DNA from: Gammaproteobacteria bacterium
GTDB lineage: Bacteria; Pseudomonadota; Gammaproteobacteria; Steroidobacterales; Steroidobacteraceae
Reading direction: 5' to 3'
NCBI GenBank assembly: GCA_028870705.1
Contig: JAGWPD010000030.1
Span: forward strand, 1 to 42,680
DNA length: 42,680 nucleotides
The notes beneath the pieces were generated by a model. The model did no database searches. It had not been told where the DNA came from and saw only the letters and a list, made by a program, of their open reading frames with translations. The position numbers were made by a program, and so were the translations under genes. Positions 18,267 through 28,546 of this stretch are shown piece after piece. Each line of letters begins with the position of its first letter. Within the stretch, counting starts at the first letter, position 1.

Positions 18267-20087
18267 ATGGAGCCAGCCAAGGAGTTCCGCCTCGGGGCGG
18301 CGTATGGCGCGGGCGTGCGGCCCGCGCCGCGCCGCCTGGCGCCGCTCGCGGCGCTGGCGCCATTCGTGCGGCCGCATCGCGTGCTGATCATGCTGGCGCT
18401 GCTGGCGCTGGCGATCGCCGCGGGCGCATCGCTCCTGTTGCCGGTGGCGGCGCGCGAAGTCATCGACCACGGCTTCAGCCGCGGCGACGCGGCGCATGTC
18501 GGCCGGTACTTCCTCGGGCTGCTCGCCGTGACCGTCGTCATGGGCCTGGCTTCGGCGAGCCGCTACTACCTGGTCACCTGGATCGGCGAGCGCGTGGTCG
18601 CGGACGTGCGCAACCGCGTGTTCGGCCACGTGCTGTCGTTGTCGACGGAATTCTTCGAGCGCGTGCGCACCGGCGAACTGCTCTCGCGGCTGACTGCCGA
18701 CACGACCCTGGTGCAGACCGTGATCGGCTCGTCCGCGTCGTTCGCGCTGCGCAGCATCGTGATGGCGCTCGGCGCGCTGGTGATGATGGGCGTGACCAGC
18801 CCGAAGCTCACCGCGATCGCCTTCCTCAGCGTGCCGCTGGTGCTGGTGGCGATCATCCTGATGGGGCGGCGCGTGCGCGGCCTGTCGCGCGCGGCGCAGG
18901 ATCGCATCGCCGAGACCTCGGCGCTGGCGAGCGAAGTGCTGAACGCGATGCCAACCGTACAGGCCTATACGCACGAGCCAGCGGATCGACGTCAGTTCTC
19001 CGACGCCACGGAGCTGGCCTTCGCCAGCGGCATCCGCCGCACGCGCTTCCGCGCGGTGATGACCGCGGCCGTGTTCATGCTGGTCGGCGCCAGCATCGTC
19101 GGCGTGCTCTGGATCGGCGCGATCGACGTGCTGGCCGGGCGCATGAGCGGCGGGCAGCTCGGCCAGTTCGTGCTCTATGCGGTGATCCTGGCCAGCTCGG
19201 TGGGCGCATTGAGCGAACTGTGGGGTGAAGTGCAGCGGGCCGCCGGCGCGACTGAGCGCCTGATGGAGATCCTCGCGACCGAAGCGCAGGTGCGCGCGCC
19301 CGCCGTTCCGGACCACTTGCCCACGCCGGTGCAGGGACGGCTGGAATTCAGTGGCGTGCGCTTCGCCTACCCGACACGCCCGGATCATGCCGCGCTCGCG
19401 GAGTTCAGCCTGGCCGTGGCGCCCGGCGAGGCGGTCGCGCTGGTCGGGCCTTCGGGTGCCGGGAAGTCCACGGTGTTCCAGCTGCTGCTGCGCTGCTTCG
19501 ATCCGGGTGCGGGACGCATCCTGCTGGACGGCGTGGATATCGCCAAGCTCGATCCGGCGCAGCTGCGCGCACAGATCGCCGTGGTCGCGCAGGAAGCGGT
19601 GATCTTCGCCGGCAGCATCGCCGACAACATCCGTTACGGGCGGCCCGGGGCCGGCGATGACGAGGTGCGCGCGGCGGCCGTGGCCGCCGCCGCCGATGAA
19701 TTCGTGCGCCAGCTGCCGCAGGGATACCAGACGCGCGTCGGCGAGCGCGGCGTCACGCTCTCCGGCGGGCAGCGCCAGCGGCTGGCGATCGCGCGCGCGA
19801 TGCTGCGCGACGCGCCCGTACTGCTGCTCGATGAGGCGACCAGCGCGCTCGACGCCGAGAACGAGCGTCACGTGCAGCAGGGACTGGCGAACCTGATGGC
19901 CGGCCACGGGGGCCGCGCCCGCACCACGCTGGTCATTGCGCATCGGCTCGCGACCATCCAGCGGCTGGGCCGCATCGTGGTGATGGACCAGGGTCGCATC
20001 GTCGCGCAGGGCAGCCACGCCGAGCTGATCCGCGGCGAAGGCCTGTACGCGCGGCTCGCGGCCCTGCAGTTCCAGCCGGTCACTTGA
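18267..20087 (+). CDS. ABC transporter, fused permease/ATPase (MsbA/lipid-exporter-like)
   Basis: TM domain plus NBD: VGPSGAGKSTVFQLLLRCF, LSGGQRQRLAIARAMLRDAPVLLLDEATSALD. Confidence 0.9.
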   Translation: MEPAKEFRLGAAYGAGVRPAPRRLAPLAALAPFVRPHRVLIMLALLALAIAAGASLLLPVAAREVIDHGFSRGDAAHVGRYFLGLLAVTVVMGLASASRYYLVTWIGERVVADVRNRVFGHVLSLSTEFFERVRTGELLSRLTADTTLVQTVIGSSASFALRSIVMALGALVMMGVTSPKLTAIAFLSVPLVLVAIILMGRRVRGLSRAAQDRIAETSALASEVLNAMPTVQAYTHEPADRRQFSDATELAFASGIRRTRFRAVMTAAVFMLVGASIVGVLWIGAIDVLAGRMSGGQLGQFVLYAVILASSVGALSELWGEVQRAAGATERLMEILATEAQVRAPAVPDHLPTPVQGRLEFSGVRFAYPTRPDHAALAEFSLAVAPGEAVALVGPSGAGKSTVFQLLLRCFDPGAGRILLDGVDIAKLDPAQLRAQIAVVAQEAVIFAGSIADNIRYGRPGAGDDEVRAAAVAAAADEFVRQLPQGYQTRVGERGVTLSGGQRQRLAIARAMLRDAPVLLLDEATSALDAENERHVQQGLANLMAGHGGRARTTLVIAHRLATIQRLGRIVVMDQGRIVAQGSHAELIRGEGLYARLAALQFQPVT

Positions 20088-20123
20088 CAGCCTGGCGGCC
20101 GGCGCGGATTCTCTCGCTCAGGT

Positions 20124-21236
20124 ATGGCCAGCACGCTGTGGATCGGCACCCGCAAGGGTGTCTTCGCCCTGCACCCCGATGCCCGGCGGCGCAACTGGCA
20201 GCTTGCGGGGCCGCAATTCCTCGGCCATATCATCCATCACGTCGTGCAGGATCCGCGCGAGCCGCGCCGGCTGGCGATGGCCGCGAAGACCGGCCACCTC
20301 GGACCGACGGTATACGTTTCGGATGATCGCGGCCGCAAGTGGCGCGAGGCGCTCGCGCCGCCCGCATTCCGCAAGGCGCGTGAAGGCGAGAATCCGCGCG
20401 CGGTCGAACGCGTGTTCTGGCTCACGCCGGGGCACGCCTCCGAACCCGGCGTCTGGTACGCGGGCAGCGCGCCCGCCGGACTGTTCCGTTCGGGCGACCA
20501 CGGCGATCACTGGGAACCCGTGGCGGGCTTCAACGACCATCCGATGAATCCGCGCTGGGCGGCGGGCCAGCGCACGCCGGATGGCGAGCTGCTGCACTCG
20601 ATCCGCGTCGATCCGCGCGACGCGCGCCACCTGTACCTGGCGATCTCGGTCGGCGGCGTGTTCGAGTCCACCGACCGCGGCGCCGACTGGGCGCCACTCA
20701 ACCGGGGCGTGGCGGCGACTTTCCTGCCCGACCCGGAAGCGGAATTCGGCCACGACCCGCACTGCGTGATCCAGCATCCGCTCCAGCCCGATCGGCTCTA
20801 CCAGCAGAATCACTGCGGCAGCTACCGGCTCGACCGACCGGCGCACCGCTGGGTGCGCATCGGCGAGCGCATGCCGAAGAAGGTCGGCGACATCGGCTTT
20901 CCGATCGTCGCGCATCCGCGCGATGCCGATACGGTGTGGGTGCTGCCGATGGACGGCTCGAGCGTCTGGCCGCGCACCGCGCCGGGCGGAAAGCCGGCGG
21001 TCTATGTCAGCCGCAACGCGGGCCGGAGCTGGCGCCGCCAGGACCGCGGCCTGCCGCGCACGCAGGCCTGGTTCACGGTGCTGCGCCAGGCGATGTGCGA
21101 TGACGGCGCCGCGCGGCTGGGACTCTATTTCGGCACGACACAGGGCGAAGTCTGGGCGAGCGGCGATGAGGGCGGGTCGTGGCGCTGCATCGCGCGCCAC
21201 CTGCCGGAGATCTACTCCGTCACCCACGCCAGCTGA
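20124..21236 (+). CDS. BNR/Asp-box beta-propeller (sialidase-like) protein without obvious signal peptide
   Basis: Repeated Asp boxes: VYVSDDRGRKW, LFRSGDHGDHW, VFESTDRGADW, VYVSRNAGRSW, VWASGDEGGSW. Confidence 0.85.
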   Translation: MASTLWIGTRKGVFALHPDARRRNWQLAGPQFLGHIIHHVVQDPREPRRLAMAAKTGHLGPTVYVSDDRGRKWREALAPPAFRKAREGENPRAVERVFWLTPGHASEPGVWYAGSAPAGLFRSGDHGDHWEPVAGFNDHPMNPRWAAGQRTPDGELLHSIRVDPRDARHLYLAISVGGVFESTDRGADWAPLNRGVAATFLPDPEAEFGHDPHCVIQHPLQPDRLYQQNHCGSYRLDRPAHRWVRIGERMPKKVGDIGFPIVAHPRDADTVWVLPMDGSSVWPRTAPGGKPAVYVSRNAGRSWRRQDRGLPRTQAWFTVLRQAMCDDGAARLGLYFGTTQGEVWASGDEGGSWRCIARHLPEIYSVTHAS

Positions 21237-21254
21237 GCGCCTGGGGGTCATGGC

Positions 21255-21518
21255 GTGAACATCGTCCGCGTCCCCTCCCCGCTGCGCGACTACACCGGCG
21301 GCGGAGCCAGCATCAGCGCCCGCGGGGCCAGCGTGGCGGAGATCCTCGCCGACATCGAGCGCCAGCACCAGGGCATGCGCTTCCGGATGATCGACGAGCA
21401 GGACCGGATACGCCCGCACATCCGCATCTTCGTCAACCAGCGCGAGGTGCATACGCTCGATGAAGCGGTCGGGGCGCGCGACGAGATCCACCTGATCTGC
21501 GCACTGAGCGGCGGTTGA
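21255..21518 (+). CDS. MoaD/ThiS family sulfur-carrier (beta-grasp) protein
   Basis: MNIVRVPSPLRDYTGG...IRIFVNQREVHTLDEAVGARDEIHLICALSGG; C-terminal Gly-Gly. Confidence 0.85.
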   Translation: MNIVRVPSPLRDYTGGGASISARGASVAEILADIERQHQGMRFRMIDEQDRIRPHIRIFVNQREVHTLDEAVGARDEIHLICALSGG

Positions 21519-21522
21519 GCTC

Positions 21523-22662
21523 ATGACGCTCAGCCCAACGGAACGTGCGCGCTACAGCCGCCACCTGCTGCTGCCCGAGATCGGCGCGGCCGGGCAGGAG
21601 CGGCTCAAGGCCGCGCGCGTGCTGGTGGTCGGCGCGGGCGGACTCGGCTCGCCCGCGAGCCTGTACCTCGCGGCCGCAGGCGTCGGCACGCTCGCGATCG
21701 TCGACCACGATCAGGTCGAACTTTCCAACCTGCAGCGCCAGCTGCTGTTCGACACCGCCAGCGTCGGCGCCGGCAAGGCGCTCAGCGCCAGGGCGCGGCT
21801 GCGCTCGCTCAACGACGAGATCGATGTCGTCGCGCACCAGGTCGAGCTGCGCGCGGCGAACGCGCGCGAGCTGCTGGCCGGCCATGATTGCATCATCGAC
21901 GGGAGCGACCGGCTCGCTACGCGCTACCTCGTCAACGACGCGTGCGTGCTGCTGCGCCTGCCGCTGGTGTCGGCGGCGATCCATCGCTTCGAGGGGCAGG
22001 CGATGACCTACCTGCCGGGCCAGGGACCGTGCTATCGCTGCCTGTTCCCGGAGTCGGCCGCCGGCGCGGCGCCGAGCTGCGCCGAAGCCGGCGTGCTCGG
22101 CGTGTTGCCCGGCATGCTCGGCGCTCTGCAGGCCACCGAAGCGATCAAGGTCGTGCTCGGAATCGGCGCGCCGCTGGTCGGCCGGCTGCTGACCTATGAC
22201 GCCCTGGCGATGGAGTGGCACGAATTCCGGTTCCGCAGGCGCAGCGACTGCGCCGTCTGCGGCGACGCGCCCACGATCCGGACGCTCGCCGACAGCGCTG
22301 CTTCCTGCGCGCTCGATGCAGCGCCGCTCTGGCCGCGCGTCGACGCGCATGAACTGCAGCGGCGGCTGGGCGCCGCGGGCGCTGCCGGGCAGGCGGCCCC
22401 CACGGTCGTGGACGTGCGTGAGGCATACGAATACGAGGCCGGCCACCTCGACGGGTCGGTCAACATCCCGCTGGGACAGCTGGCGCGCCGGATCGGCGAA
22501 TTGCCTGCGCACTCGCCGCTCGTGTTCGTCTGCCGCTCGGGCCGCCGCAGCCAGAGTGCCTGTGAACTTTCGGCCCGCGCCGGCATTCAAAGCGTGGTCG
22601 ACCTGGAAGGCGGACTGCTGGCCTGGGCCGCGGCTGTCGATCCATCCATTAAAGTCGCGTAA
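21523..22662 (+). CDS. moeB: MoeB/ThiF-type E1-like adenylyltransferase with C-terminal rhodanese domain
   Basis: RYSRHLLLPEIGAAGQERLKAARVLVVGAGGLGSPASLYLAAAGVGTLAIVDHDQVELSNLQRQ; rhodanese VDVREAYEYEAGHLDGSVNIPLGQL...LVFVCRSGRRSQSA. Confidence 0.9.
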   Translation: MTLSPTERARYSRHLLLPEIGAAGQERLKAARVLVVGAGGLGSPASLYLAAAGVGTLAIVDHDQVELSNLQRQLLFDTASVGAGKALSARARLRSLNDEIDVVAHQVELRAANARELLAGHDCIIDGSDRLATRYLVNDACVLLRLPLVSAAIHRFEGQAMTYLPGQGPCYRCLFPESAAGAAPSCAEAGVLGVLPGMLGALQATEAIKVVLGIGAPLVGRLLTYDALAMEWHEFRFRRRSDCAVCGDAPTIRTLADSAASCALDAAPLWPRVDAHELQRRLGAAGAAGQAAPTVVDVREAYEYEAGHLDGSVNIPLGQLARRIGELPAHSPLVFVCRSGRRSQSACELSARAGIQSVVDLEGGLLAWAAAVDPSIKVA

Positions 22663-22738
22663 CTTGCACCTGCCGGCGCCGGGAACGGGGCCGCGGCCCC
22701 TGATAATCGTGCGCCTGGATGGCGGGAGATTCCTTCAG

Positions 22739-23893
22739 ATGACGATGCTGCGTATTACGGGCCTGGTGTCGCTGGTGATGGCGGTCGCGGCCAGCTGCGG
22801 CTGCGGCAGTTCCGGGCAGGCGGGTGGCGCGGAGGCTGCCGTGCCGGTCGGCATCATCGTGGCGCAGCCGCAGCGCACCGAGATCACCACGCAGCTGCCG
22901 GGCCGCACGGTGGCGTTTCGCATCGCGCAGGTGCGGCCGCAGGTGAGCGGCATCATCCAGCGGCGCTTGTTCACCGAGGGCGCGCTGGTCACGGCCGGGC
23001 AGCCGCTCTACCAGCTCGACGCGGCGCCGTACCAGGCCGCCTTTGACAGCGCGCAGGCGCAGGTCGCGAGCGCCGACGCCAATGAAATGACGGTGCGCCT
23101 CAAGCACGACCGTTACCTCAAGCTCGCCAGCGCCGGCGATGTCAGCCAGCAGGACCGCGACGACATCACCGCGAACCTGCGCCAGGCCGAGGCACAGCAG
23201 TCGGTCGCGCGCGCCGCGCTGGAAGCCGCGCGCATCAACCTGGGGTACACGCGCATCGTGGCGCCGATCTCCGGGCGTATCGGCACGTCCGCGTTCACCG
23301 AAGGGGCGCTGGTCACCGCCAACCAGGACGCGCCGCTCACCACCGTGCAGCAGTACTCGCCGATGTACGTCGACCTGACGCAGTCGGCGGCCGAGGTGCT
23401 GCGGCTGCGACAACAGCTCGAGGCCGGCTCGCTGGCGCGCGTGGACGCCAACGGCGCGAGCGTGCGGCTGCAGCTCGAGGATGGCAGCGTCCATGGCGAG
23501 ACCGGGCGGCTCGAATTCACCGGCGTCACCGAGAGCGAGAGCACCGGCGCGATCACGCTGCGGGCGGTATTCCCGAATGCCAGGGGCACGTTGCTGCCGG
23601 GCATGTACGTGCGCGCGCTGCTGGCGGTGGGCGTGGCCCACGCGGCGCTGCTGGTGCCGCAGCAGGCCGTCAGCCGCACCGCCCGCGGCGATGCCACCGT
23701 GCTGGTGGTCAATGCCGGCAACCATGTCGAGCTGCGCGATGTGCAGGTCGAGGCCGCGCCCGACAATCAATGGCGCGTGCTCGCTGGCCTCAACGCCGGC
23801 GAACGCATCATCGTGCAGGGGCAGCAGAAAGTGCGTCCGGGTGACGCCGTCAGCGCGACGGTGGTCGACCCCGCCACGCTCTCGCGCGGCTGA
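22739..23893 (+). CDS. RND efflux periplasmic adaptor (AcrA/MexA family), probable lipoprotein
   Basis: MTMLRITGLVSLVMAVAASCGCGSSG (lipobox-like), VRPQVSGIIQRRLFTEGALVTAGQPLYQLD, lipoyl/barrel domains. Start reassigned to 22739, in frame with the longer ORF. Confidence 0.9.
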   Translation: MTMLRITGLVSLVMAVAASCGCGSSGQAGGAEAAVPVGIIVAQPQRTEITTQLPGRTVAFRIAQVRPQVSGIIQRRLFTEGALVTAGQPLYQLDAAPYQAAFDSAQAQVASADANEMTVRLKHDRYLKLASAGDVSQQDRDDITANLRQAEAQQSVARAALEAARINLGYTRIVAPISGRIGTSAFTEGALVTANQDAPLTTVQQYSPMYVDLTQSAAEVLRLRQQLEAGSLARVDANGASVRLQLEDGSVHGETGRLEFTGVTESESTGAITLRAVFPNARGTLLPGMYVRALLAVGVAHAALLVPQQAVSRTARGDATVLVVNAGNHVELRDVQVEAAPDNQWRVLAGLNAGERIIVQGQQKVRPGDAVSATVVDPATLSRG

Positions 23894-23904
23894 GCCCGGC
23901 GGCG

Positions 23905-26900
23905 ATGGCACGATTCTTCATCGACCGGCCGATCTTCGCCTGGGTCATCGCGATCATCATCATGCTGGCCGGCGCGCTGTCGATCCGCCGGCTGGCGGTC
24001 GAGCAATATCCGAACATCGCGCCGACCACGGTGACCATCAGCGCCAGCTATCCCGGAGCCTCGGCGCGCGCGCTGGAGGAATCGGTCACCCAGGTCATCG
24101 AGCAGTCGATGACCGGCATCGATCACCTGGTGTACATGTCTTCGACCAGCAATTCGCAGGGCTTCGCCGACATCTCGCTGACGTTCGAGGCCGGCACCAA
24201 CGCCGACATCGCGCAGGTGCAGGTGCAGAACAAGCTGCAGCAGGCGGTGCGGCGCCTGCCTCAGGCGGTGCAGGCACAGGGCGTGACCGTCAACAAGTCC
24301 ACGCAGGGATTCCTGACGGTGACCGCCTTCTATTCGCCCGACGGCCGCATGTCGCGCGAGGACATCGGCGACTACATCGCCTCGACGCTGCTCGACCCGA
24401 TCAGCCGCGTCAACGGCGTCGGCACCGCGCAGATGTTCGGCTCGGGCTATGCGATGCGCATCTGGCTCGACCCCTACCGGCTCGACCAGTTCCACCTGAT
24501 GCCGGCGGACGTGTCGGCCGCGATCATGGCGCAGAACACGCAGGTCGCGGCCGGGCAGCTCGGCAGCCAGCCGGCGGTCGACGGGCAGCAGCTCAACGCG
24601 CTGGTCACCGCGCAGAGCAAGCTCACCACGCCGCAGCAGTTCCGCGACATCGTGCTGCGCGTCAACAGCGACGGTTCGGCGGTGCGGCTCAGCGACGTGG
24701 CGCGGGTCGAACTCGGCGCCGAGACCTACAATGCATCCACGCGCATCAACGGCGTGCCGTCGGTGGCAGTGGGCATGTCGCTGGCCTCCGATGCCAACGC
24801 GCTGCAGACCGCCGACGCGGTCAAAGCGCGCATCGCGGAACTGGCGCAGTACTTCCCGCCGGGGCTCGCCTACCGCATGGCCTACGACAGTTCCCGCTTC
24901 GTGCGCATCTCGATCTTCGAAGTGGTCAAGACGCTGTTCGAGGCGGTGGTGCTGGTGGTGCTGATCATGTTCCTGTTCCTGCAGAACCTGCGCGCCACGC
25001 TGATCCCGGCGGTCGCGGTGCCGGTGGTGCTGCTCGGCACCTTCGCGGTGCTGGCGGTGCTCGGGTATTCGATCAACACGCTCACGATGTTCGGCATGGT
25101 GCTCGCGATTGGCCTGCTGGTCGACGATGCCATCGTCGTGGTGGAGAACGTCGAACGCATCATGCGTGAGGAAGGACTCGATGCGCGCGCGGCGACGCGC
25201 CGCTCGATGGAGCAGATCACCGGCGCACTGCTCGGCATCGCGCTGGTGCTGTCGGCGGTGCTGGTGCCGATGGCGCTGTTCGGCGGCTCCACCGGCGCGA
25301 TCTACCGCCAGTTCTCGGTGACCATCGTCGCGGCGATGATCCTCTCGGTGCTGGTCGCGCTGACACTGACGCCGGCGCTGTGCGCGACCTTGCTGCGGCG
25401 CGCCGACGTGGCCGACCCGCACGGCACGGGGCTGCTGGCCCGGCTCGAGCGGCGCTTCGAACAGTTGAGCGCGCGCTACCAGGAAGCCGTGCGGCGGCTG
25501 TTGCCGCACACGCGGCGCGCCCTGCTGGTCTACGCCGGGCTGATCGGCCTGCTCGCGCTGCTGTTCGTCACGCTGCCCACCGCGTTCCTGCCCGAGGAGG
25601 ACCAGGGTTCGCTGATCGCGATCATGCAGCTGCCGCCCGGCTCCACCCTGCAGCGCACGATCGAGGCGCAGAAGCAGCTCGAGGGCGTGCTGCGCGCCGA
25701 CACGGGCTCGGTCAGCGCCGTGTTCTCGGTCGCCGGTCGCAGCTTCAGCGGCAACGGCCAGAACACTGGCATGTCGTTCATACTGCTGCGCGACTGGAGC
25801 GAGCGCAAGGCGGCCTCGCTGTCGGCGGCGAGCACCGCCCGTCGCGCGAACCAGGCGGCCGCGGGATTCCGTGACGCGAGCATCACCGTCACTTCCCTGC
25901 CGCTGATCCGCGGCCTCGGCACCACTAACGGCTTCGATCTGGAACTCAAGGACGTCGGCGGCGTCGGCCGCGACGTCCTGGCGCGCGCGCGCGACCAGTT
26001 CCTCGACGCGGCCAGGGCCGATCCGGACCTGGCGCGCGTGCGCATCAACGGCCTCAGCGACCAGCCGGAGTTCCACCTGCGGGTCGACCAGGTGAAGGCC
26101 AGAGCGCTGGGGCTGTCGATCGCCGATGTCAACGACACCATCTCGAGCGCCATCGGCGGCGTCTACGTCAACGATTTCATCGATCGCGGCCGCGTCAAGA
26201 AGGTCTACATCCAGGCCGACGCGCCGTACCGCATGCAGCCGGCCGACCTCGACCGCTGGTTCGTGCGCAACGGGAACAGCGAGATGGTGCCGCTGTCGGC
26301 GATCGCGAGCGGCGCCTGGGCGCTGACCGCAACGGCGCTGGAGCGCTACAACGGCAGCTCGTCGATCGAGATCGTCGGCGAGCCCGCGCGCGGCGTCAGC
26401 AGCGGCACCGCGATGGCGCGGGTCGAGGCGCTGGTGGCCAAGCTCCCGGCGGGCATCGGCTACGAGTGGTCGGGCCTCTCCTACCAGGAAAAACTCTCCG
26501 GCTCGCAGGCGCCGGCGCTGTACGCGATCTCGATCGTGTTCGTGTTCCTGTGCCTTGCGGCGCTCTACGAGAGCTGGGCGCTGCCCTTCTCGGTGATGCT
26601 GGTCGTGCCGCTGGGCGTGATCGGCGCGCTGCTTGCCGCCTGGACCCGCGGCCTCGCCAACGACGTCTACTTCCAGGTGGGGCTCCTGACCACGGTGGGC
26701 CTGACGGCCAAGAATGCGATCCTGATCGTCGAATTCGCCCGGAACCTGTACGAGGGCGGCATGGAGATGACCGCGGCGATCCTGCAGACGGTGCGCATAC
26801 GGCTGCGGCCGATACTGATGACCTCGCTGTCATTCATGCTGGGCGTGCTGCCGCTGGTGCTGAGCACCGGCGCCGGCGCCGCGGGGCGCATCGCGATCGG

Positions 26901-27027
26901 CACCGGCGTCTTCGGCGGGATGCTGGCCGCGACCGTGCTCGGGTTGTTCTTCGCGCCGCTGTTTTTCGTGATCGTGCAGCGGATGAAGGGGCCGCGCGCC
27001 ACGGCGCCGCCCGCCCCGGCGAGCTAG
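23905..27027 (+). CDS. RND efflux inner-membrane transporter (AcrB/MexB, HAE1 family)
   Basis: MARFFIDRPIFAWVIAIIIMLAGALSIRRLAVEQYPNIAPTTVTISASYPGASA...; 1040 aa. Confidence 0.95.
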   Translation: MARFFIDRPIFAWVIAIIIMLAGALSIRRLAVEQYPNIAPTTVTISASYPGASARALEESVTQVIEQSMTGIDHLVYMSSTSNSQGFADISLTFEAGTNADIAQVQVQNKLQQAVRRLPQAVQAQGVTVNKSTQGFLTVTAFYSPDGRMSREDIGDYIASTLLDPISRVNGVGTAQMFGSGYAMRIWLDPYRLDQFHLMPADVSAAIMAQNTQVAAGQLGSQPAVDGQQLNALVTAQSKLTTPQQFRDIVLRVNSDGSAVRLSDVARVELGAETYNASTRINGVPSVAVGMSLASDANALQTADAVKARIAELAQYFPPGLAYRMAYDSSRFVRISIFEVVKTLFEAVVLVVLIMFLFLQNLRATLIPAVAVPVVLLGTFAVLAVLGYSINTLTMFGMVLAIGLLVDDAIVVVENVERIMREEGLDARAATRRSMEQITGALLGIALVLSAVLVPMALFGGSTGAIYRQFSVTIVAAMILSVLVALTLTPALCATLLRRADVADPHGTGLLARLERRFEQLSARYQEAVRRLLPHTRRALLVYAGLIGLLALLFVTLPTAFLPEEDQGSLIAIMQLPPGSTLQRTIEAQKQLEGVLRADTGSVSAVFSVAGRSFSGNGQNTGMSFILLRDWSERKAASLSAASTARRANQAAAGFRDASITVTSLPLIRGLGTTNGFDLELKDVGGVGRDVLARARDQFLDAARADPDLARVRINGLSDQPEFHLRVDQVKARALGLSIADVNDTISSAIGGVYVNDFIDRGRVKKVYIQADAPYRMQPADLDRWFVRNGNSEMVPLSAIASGAWALTATALERYNGSSSIEIVGEPARGVSSGTAMARVEALVAKLPAGIGYEWSGLSYQEKLSGSQAPALYAISIVFVFLCLAALYESWALPFSVMLVVPLGVIGALLAAWTRGLANDVYFQVGLLTTVGLTAKNAILIVEFARNLYEGGMEMTAAILQTVRIRLRPILMTSLSFMLGVLPLVLSTGAGAAGRIAIGTGVFGGMLAATVLGLFFAPLFFVIVQRMKGPRATAPPAPAS

Positions 27028-27040
27028 CGACCGGTGCCGC

Positions 27041-27316
27041 TTACAGGCCGATGCGCCCGAGCGCATCGACGATGCCGCGCAGGCGCGCGGCCAGAGCCGG
27101 ATACCCTGCCTCGAAGCGCACCGCCAGCGCTTCCAGGCGCGGCGCATGGCCCAGGTCGGCCGTGCCGCCCGTGGCGGGATTCCCACCCTGGGAAGCGCGA
27201 CCGACATCCGCTGCGATTGCCTGCAGCAGGCGGCGCGATTCCTCGTCGAGCTGCGGGGCCGCCTGCAATTCCGCGTGCAGCCGGGCCAGGGCCTCGTGCA
27301 GTGATTCGTTGCTCAT
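27041..27316 (-). CDS. DUF4404 family protein
   Basis: MSNESLHEALARLHAELQAAPQLDEESRRLLQAIAADVGR...LRGIVDALGRIGL. Confidence 0.8.
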   Translation of the reverse strand: MSNESLHEALARLHAELQAAPQLDEESRRLLQAIAADVGRASQGGNPATGGTADLGHAPRLEALAVRFEAGYPALAARLRGIVDALGRIGL

Positions 27317-27364
27317 GCAGCCATCATAGCCGATTGGCGCCGGCAGGCCGACCGGCGCGGCCGC

Positions 27365-28546
27365 TCAGAACAGATCCAGCGACTGCGGAGTGTGCGTGGG
27401 CTGCGCCGCTGCCGCATTCACCAGGTTGCCGACCCGCACTCCCAGCAGGCGCAGCCGTCGCTCGAGTGGCGCGCGCTTCAGGCACTGGCCGGCGGTGCGG
27501 CGGATCACGGTCGCGTCCGCGGTGTGGAATTCCAGCGTCTGCGCGCGCGTGACCGACTGGAAGTTGTCATAGCGCAGCTTCACACCGATCGTCCGGCCCG
27601 CGTAGCCGTGCCGGGCCAGGTCGGCCGCCAGTCGTGCGCACAACGAGGTGAATACCGCGCTCAGCTCCGGCCGGTCGCGCACCGCGTGCAAGTCGCGCTC
27701 GAAGGTGGTCTCGCAACTCATCGACACCGGCTCGCTGTGCATGCTCAGGTCGCGCTCATCGCGGCCCCACGAGATCTCGTGCAACCACTGCCCGTGGTGG
27801 CGGCCGAACTGCTCGATCAGCCAGCGCGGCTCGCAGCGCGCCAGCTCGCCGATCGTGCGCACACCAAGCTGTTCGAGCCGTGCGCTGGCCTTCGGGCCCA
27901 CGCCATTGAGCTTGCGGCAGGGCAACGGCCAGACGCGCGCGGCCAGGTCGGTCGCATGGATGATCGTGATGCCATTGGGCTTGTCGAATTCGCTCGCCAG
28001 CTTGGCGAGCAGCTTGTTGGGCGCCACGCCGATCGAGCAGCTCAGGCCCGTGGCCACACGTATCGCCTGCTGGATCCGCTGCGCCAGGATCCGCCCGCCC
28101 TGCTCCGCACCGCCGGCGACCGCATCGAAGTCGATGTAGACCTCGTCGATGCCGCGATCCTCGATGCGCGGCGCGAGTTGCGCGAGCGCTGCCTTGAACA
28201 GCCGCGAGTAGCGGCGGTACTCGTCGAAATCCGCCGGCAGCAGGATTGCGGCGGGACACAGCCGCGCCGCCTGCATCAGCCCCATGCCCGAATGCACGCC
28301 GAACTCCCGCGCCGCGTAGGTCGCGGTGGTGACCACCCCGCGCCCCTGGTAACTCGCCAGCCGCGCAAACTCGCTTCCCGCCGCTTCGCTGCCCGCGCGC
28401 GCGCTGCTGCCCGCGCGGCGCCGGCCGCCGATCACGACCGGCAAGCCCTCGAGCCGCGGATGGCGCAGCAATTCCACCGACGCGTAGAAGGCGTCCATGT
28501 CGAGGTGCGCGATGCGCCGCTCGCGCGCGCCGGCAGGCTCGTTCAT
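27365..28546 (-). CDS. dinB: DNA polymerase IV (Y-family)
   Basis: MNEPAGARERRIAHLDMDAFYASVELLRHPRLEGLPVVIGG...DFDEYRRYSRLFKAAL...EVYIDF...SCSIGVAPNKLLAKLASEFDKPNG. Start reassigned to 28546; overlaps the hutI stop. Confidence 0.92.
   Translation of the reverse strand: MNEPAGARERRIAHLDMDAFYASVELLRHPRLEGLPVVIGGRRRAGSSARAGSEAAGSEFARLASYQGRGVVTTATYAAREFGVHSGMGLMQAARLCPAAILLPADFDEYRRYSRLFKAALAQLAPRIEDRGIDEVYIDFDAVAGGAEQGGRILAQRIQQAIRVATGLSCSIGVAPNKLLAKLASEFDKPNGITIIHATDLAARVWPLPCRKLNGVGPKASARLEQLGVRTIGELARCEPRWLIEQFGRHHGQWLHEISWGRDERDLSMHSEPVSMSCETTFERDLHAVRDRPELSAVFTSLCARLAADLARHGYAGRTIGVKLRYDNFQSVTRAQTLEFHTADATVIRRTAGQCLKRAPLERRLRLLGVRVGNLVNAAAAQPTHTPQSLDLF

Noticed and set aside
17958-20018. 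686-aa minus-strand ORF opposite the ABC transporter
   Set aside because: His/Arg/Gln-rich antisense shadow ORF with no domain motifs; the plus-strand ABC transporter has clear Walker and signature motifs.
23767-26076. 769-aa minus-strand ORF opposite the RND pump
   Set aside because: Low-complexity His/Arg/Gln-rich shadow of a highly conserved RND gene; high-GC artefact.
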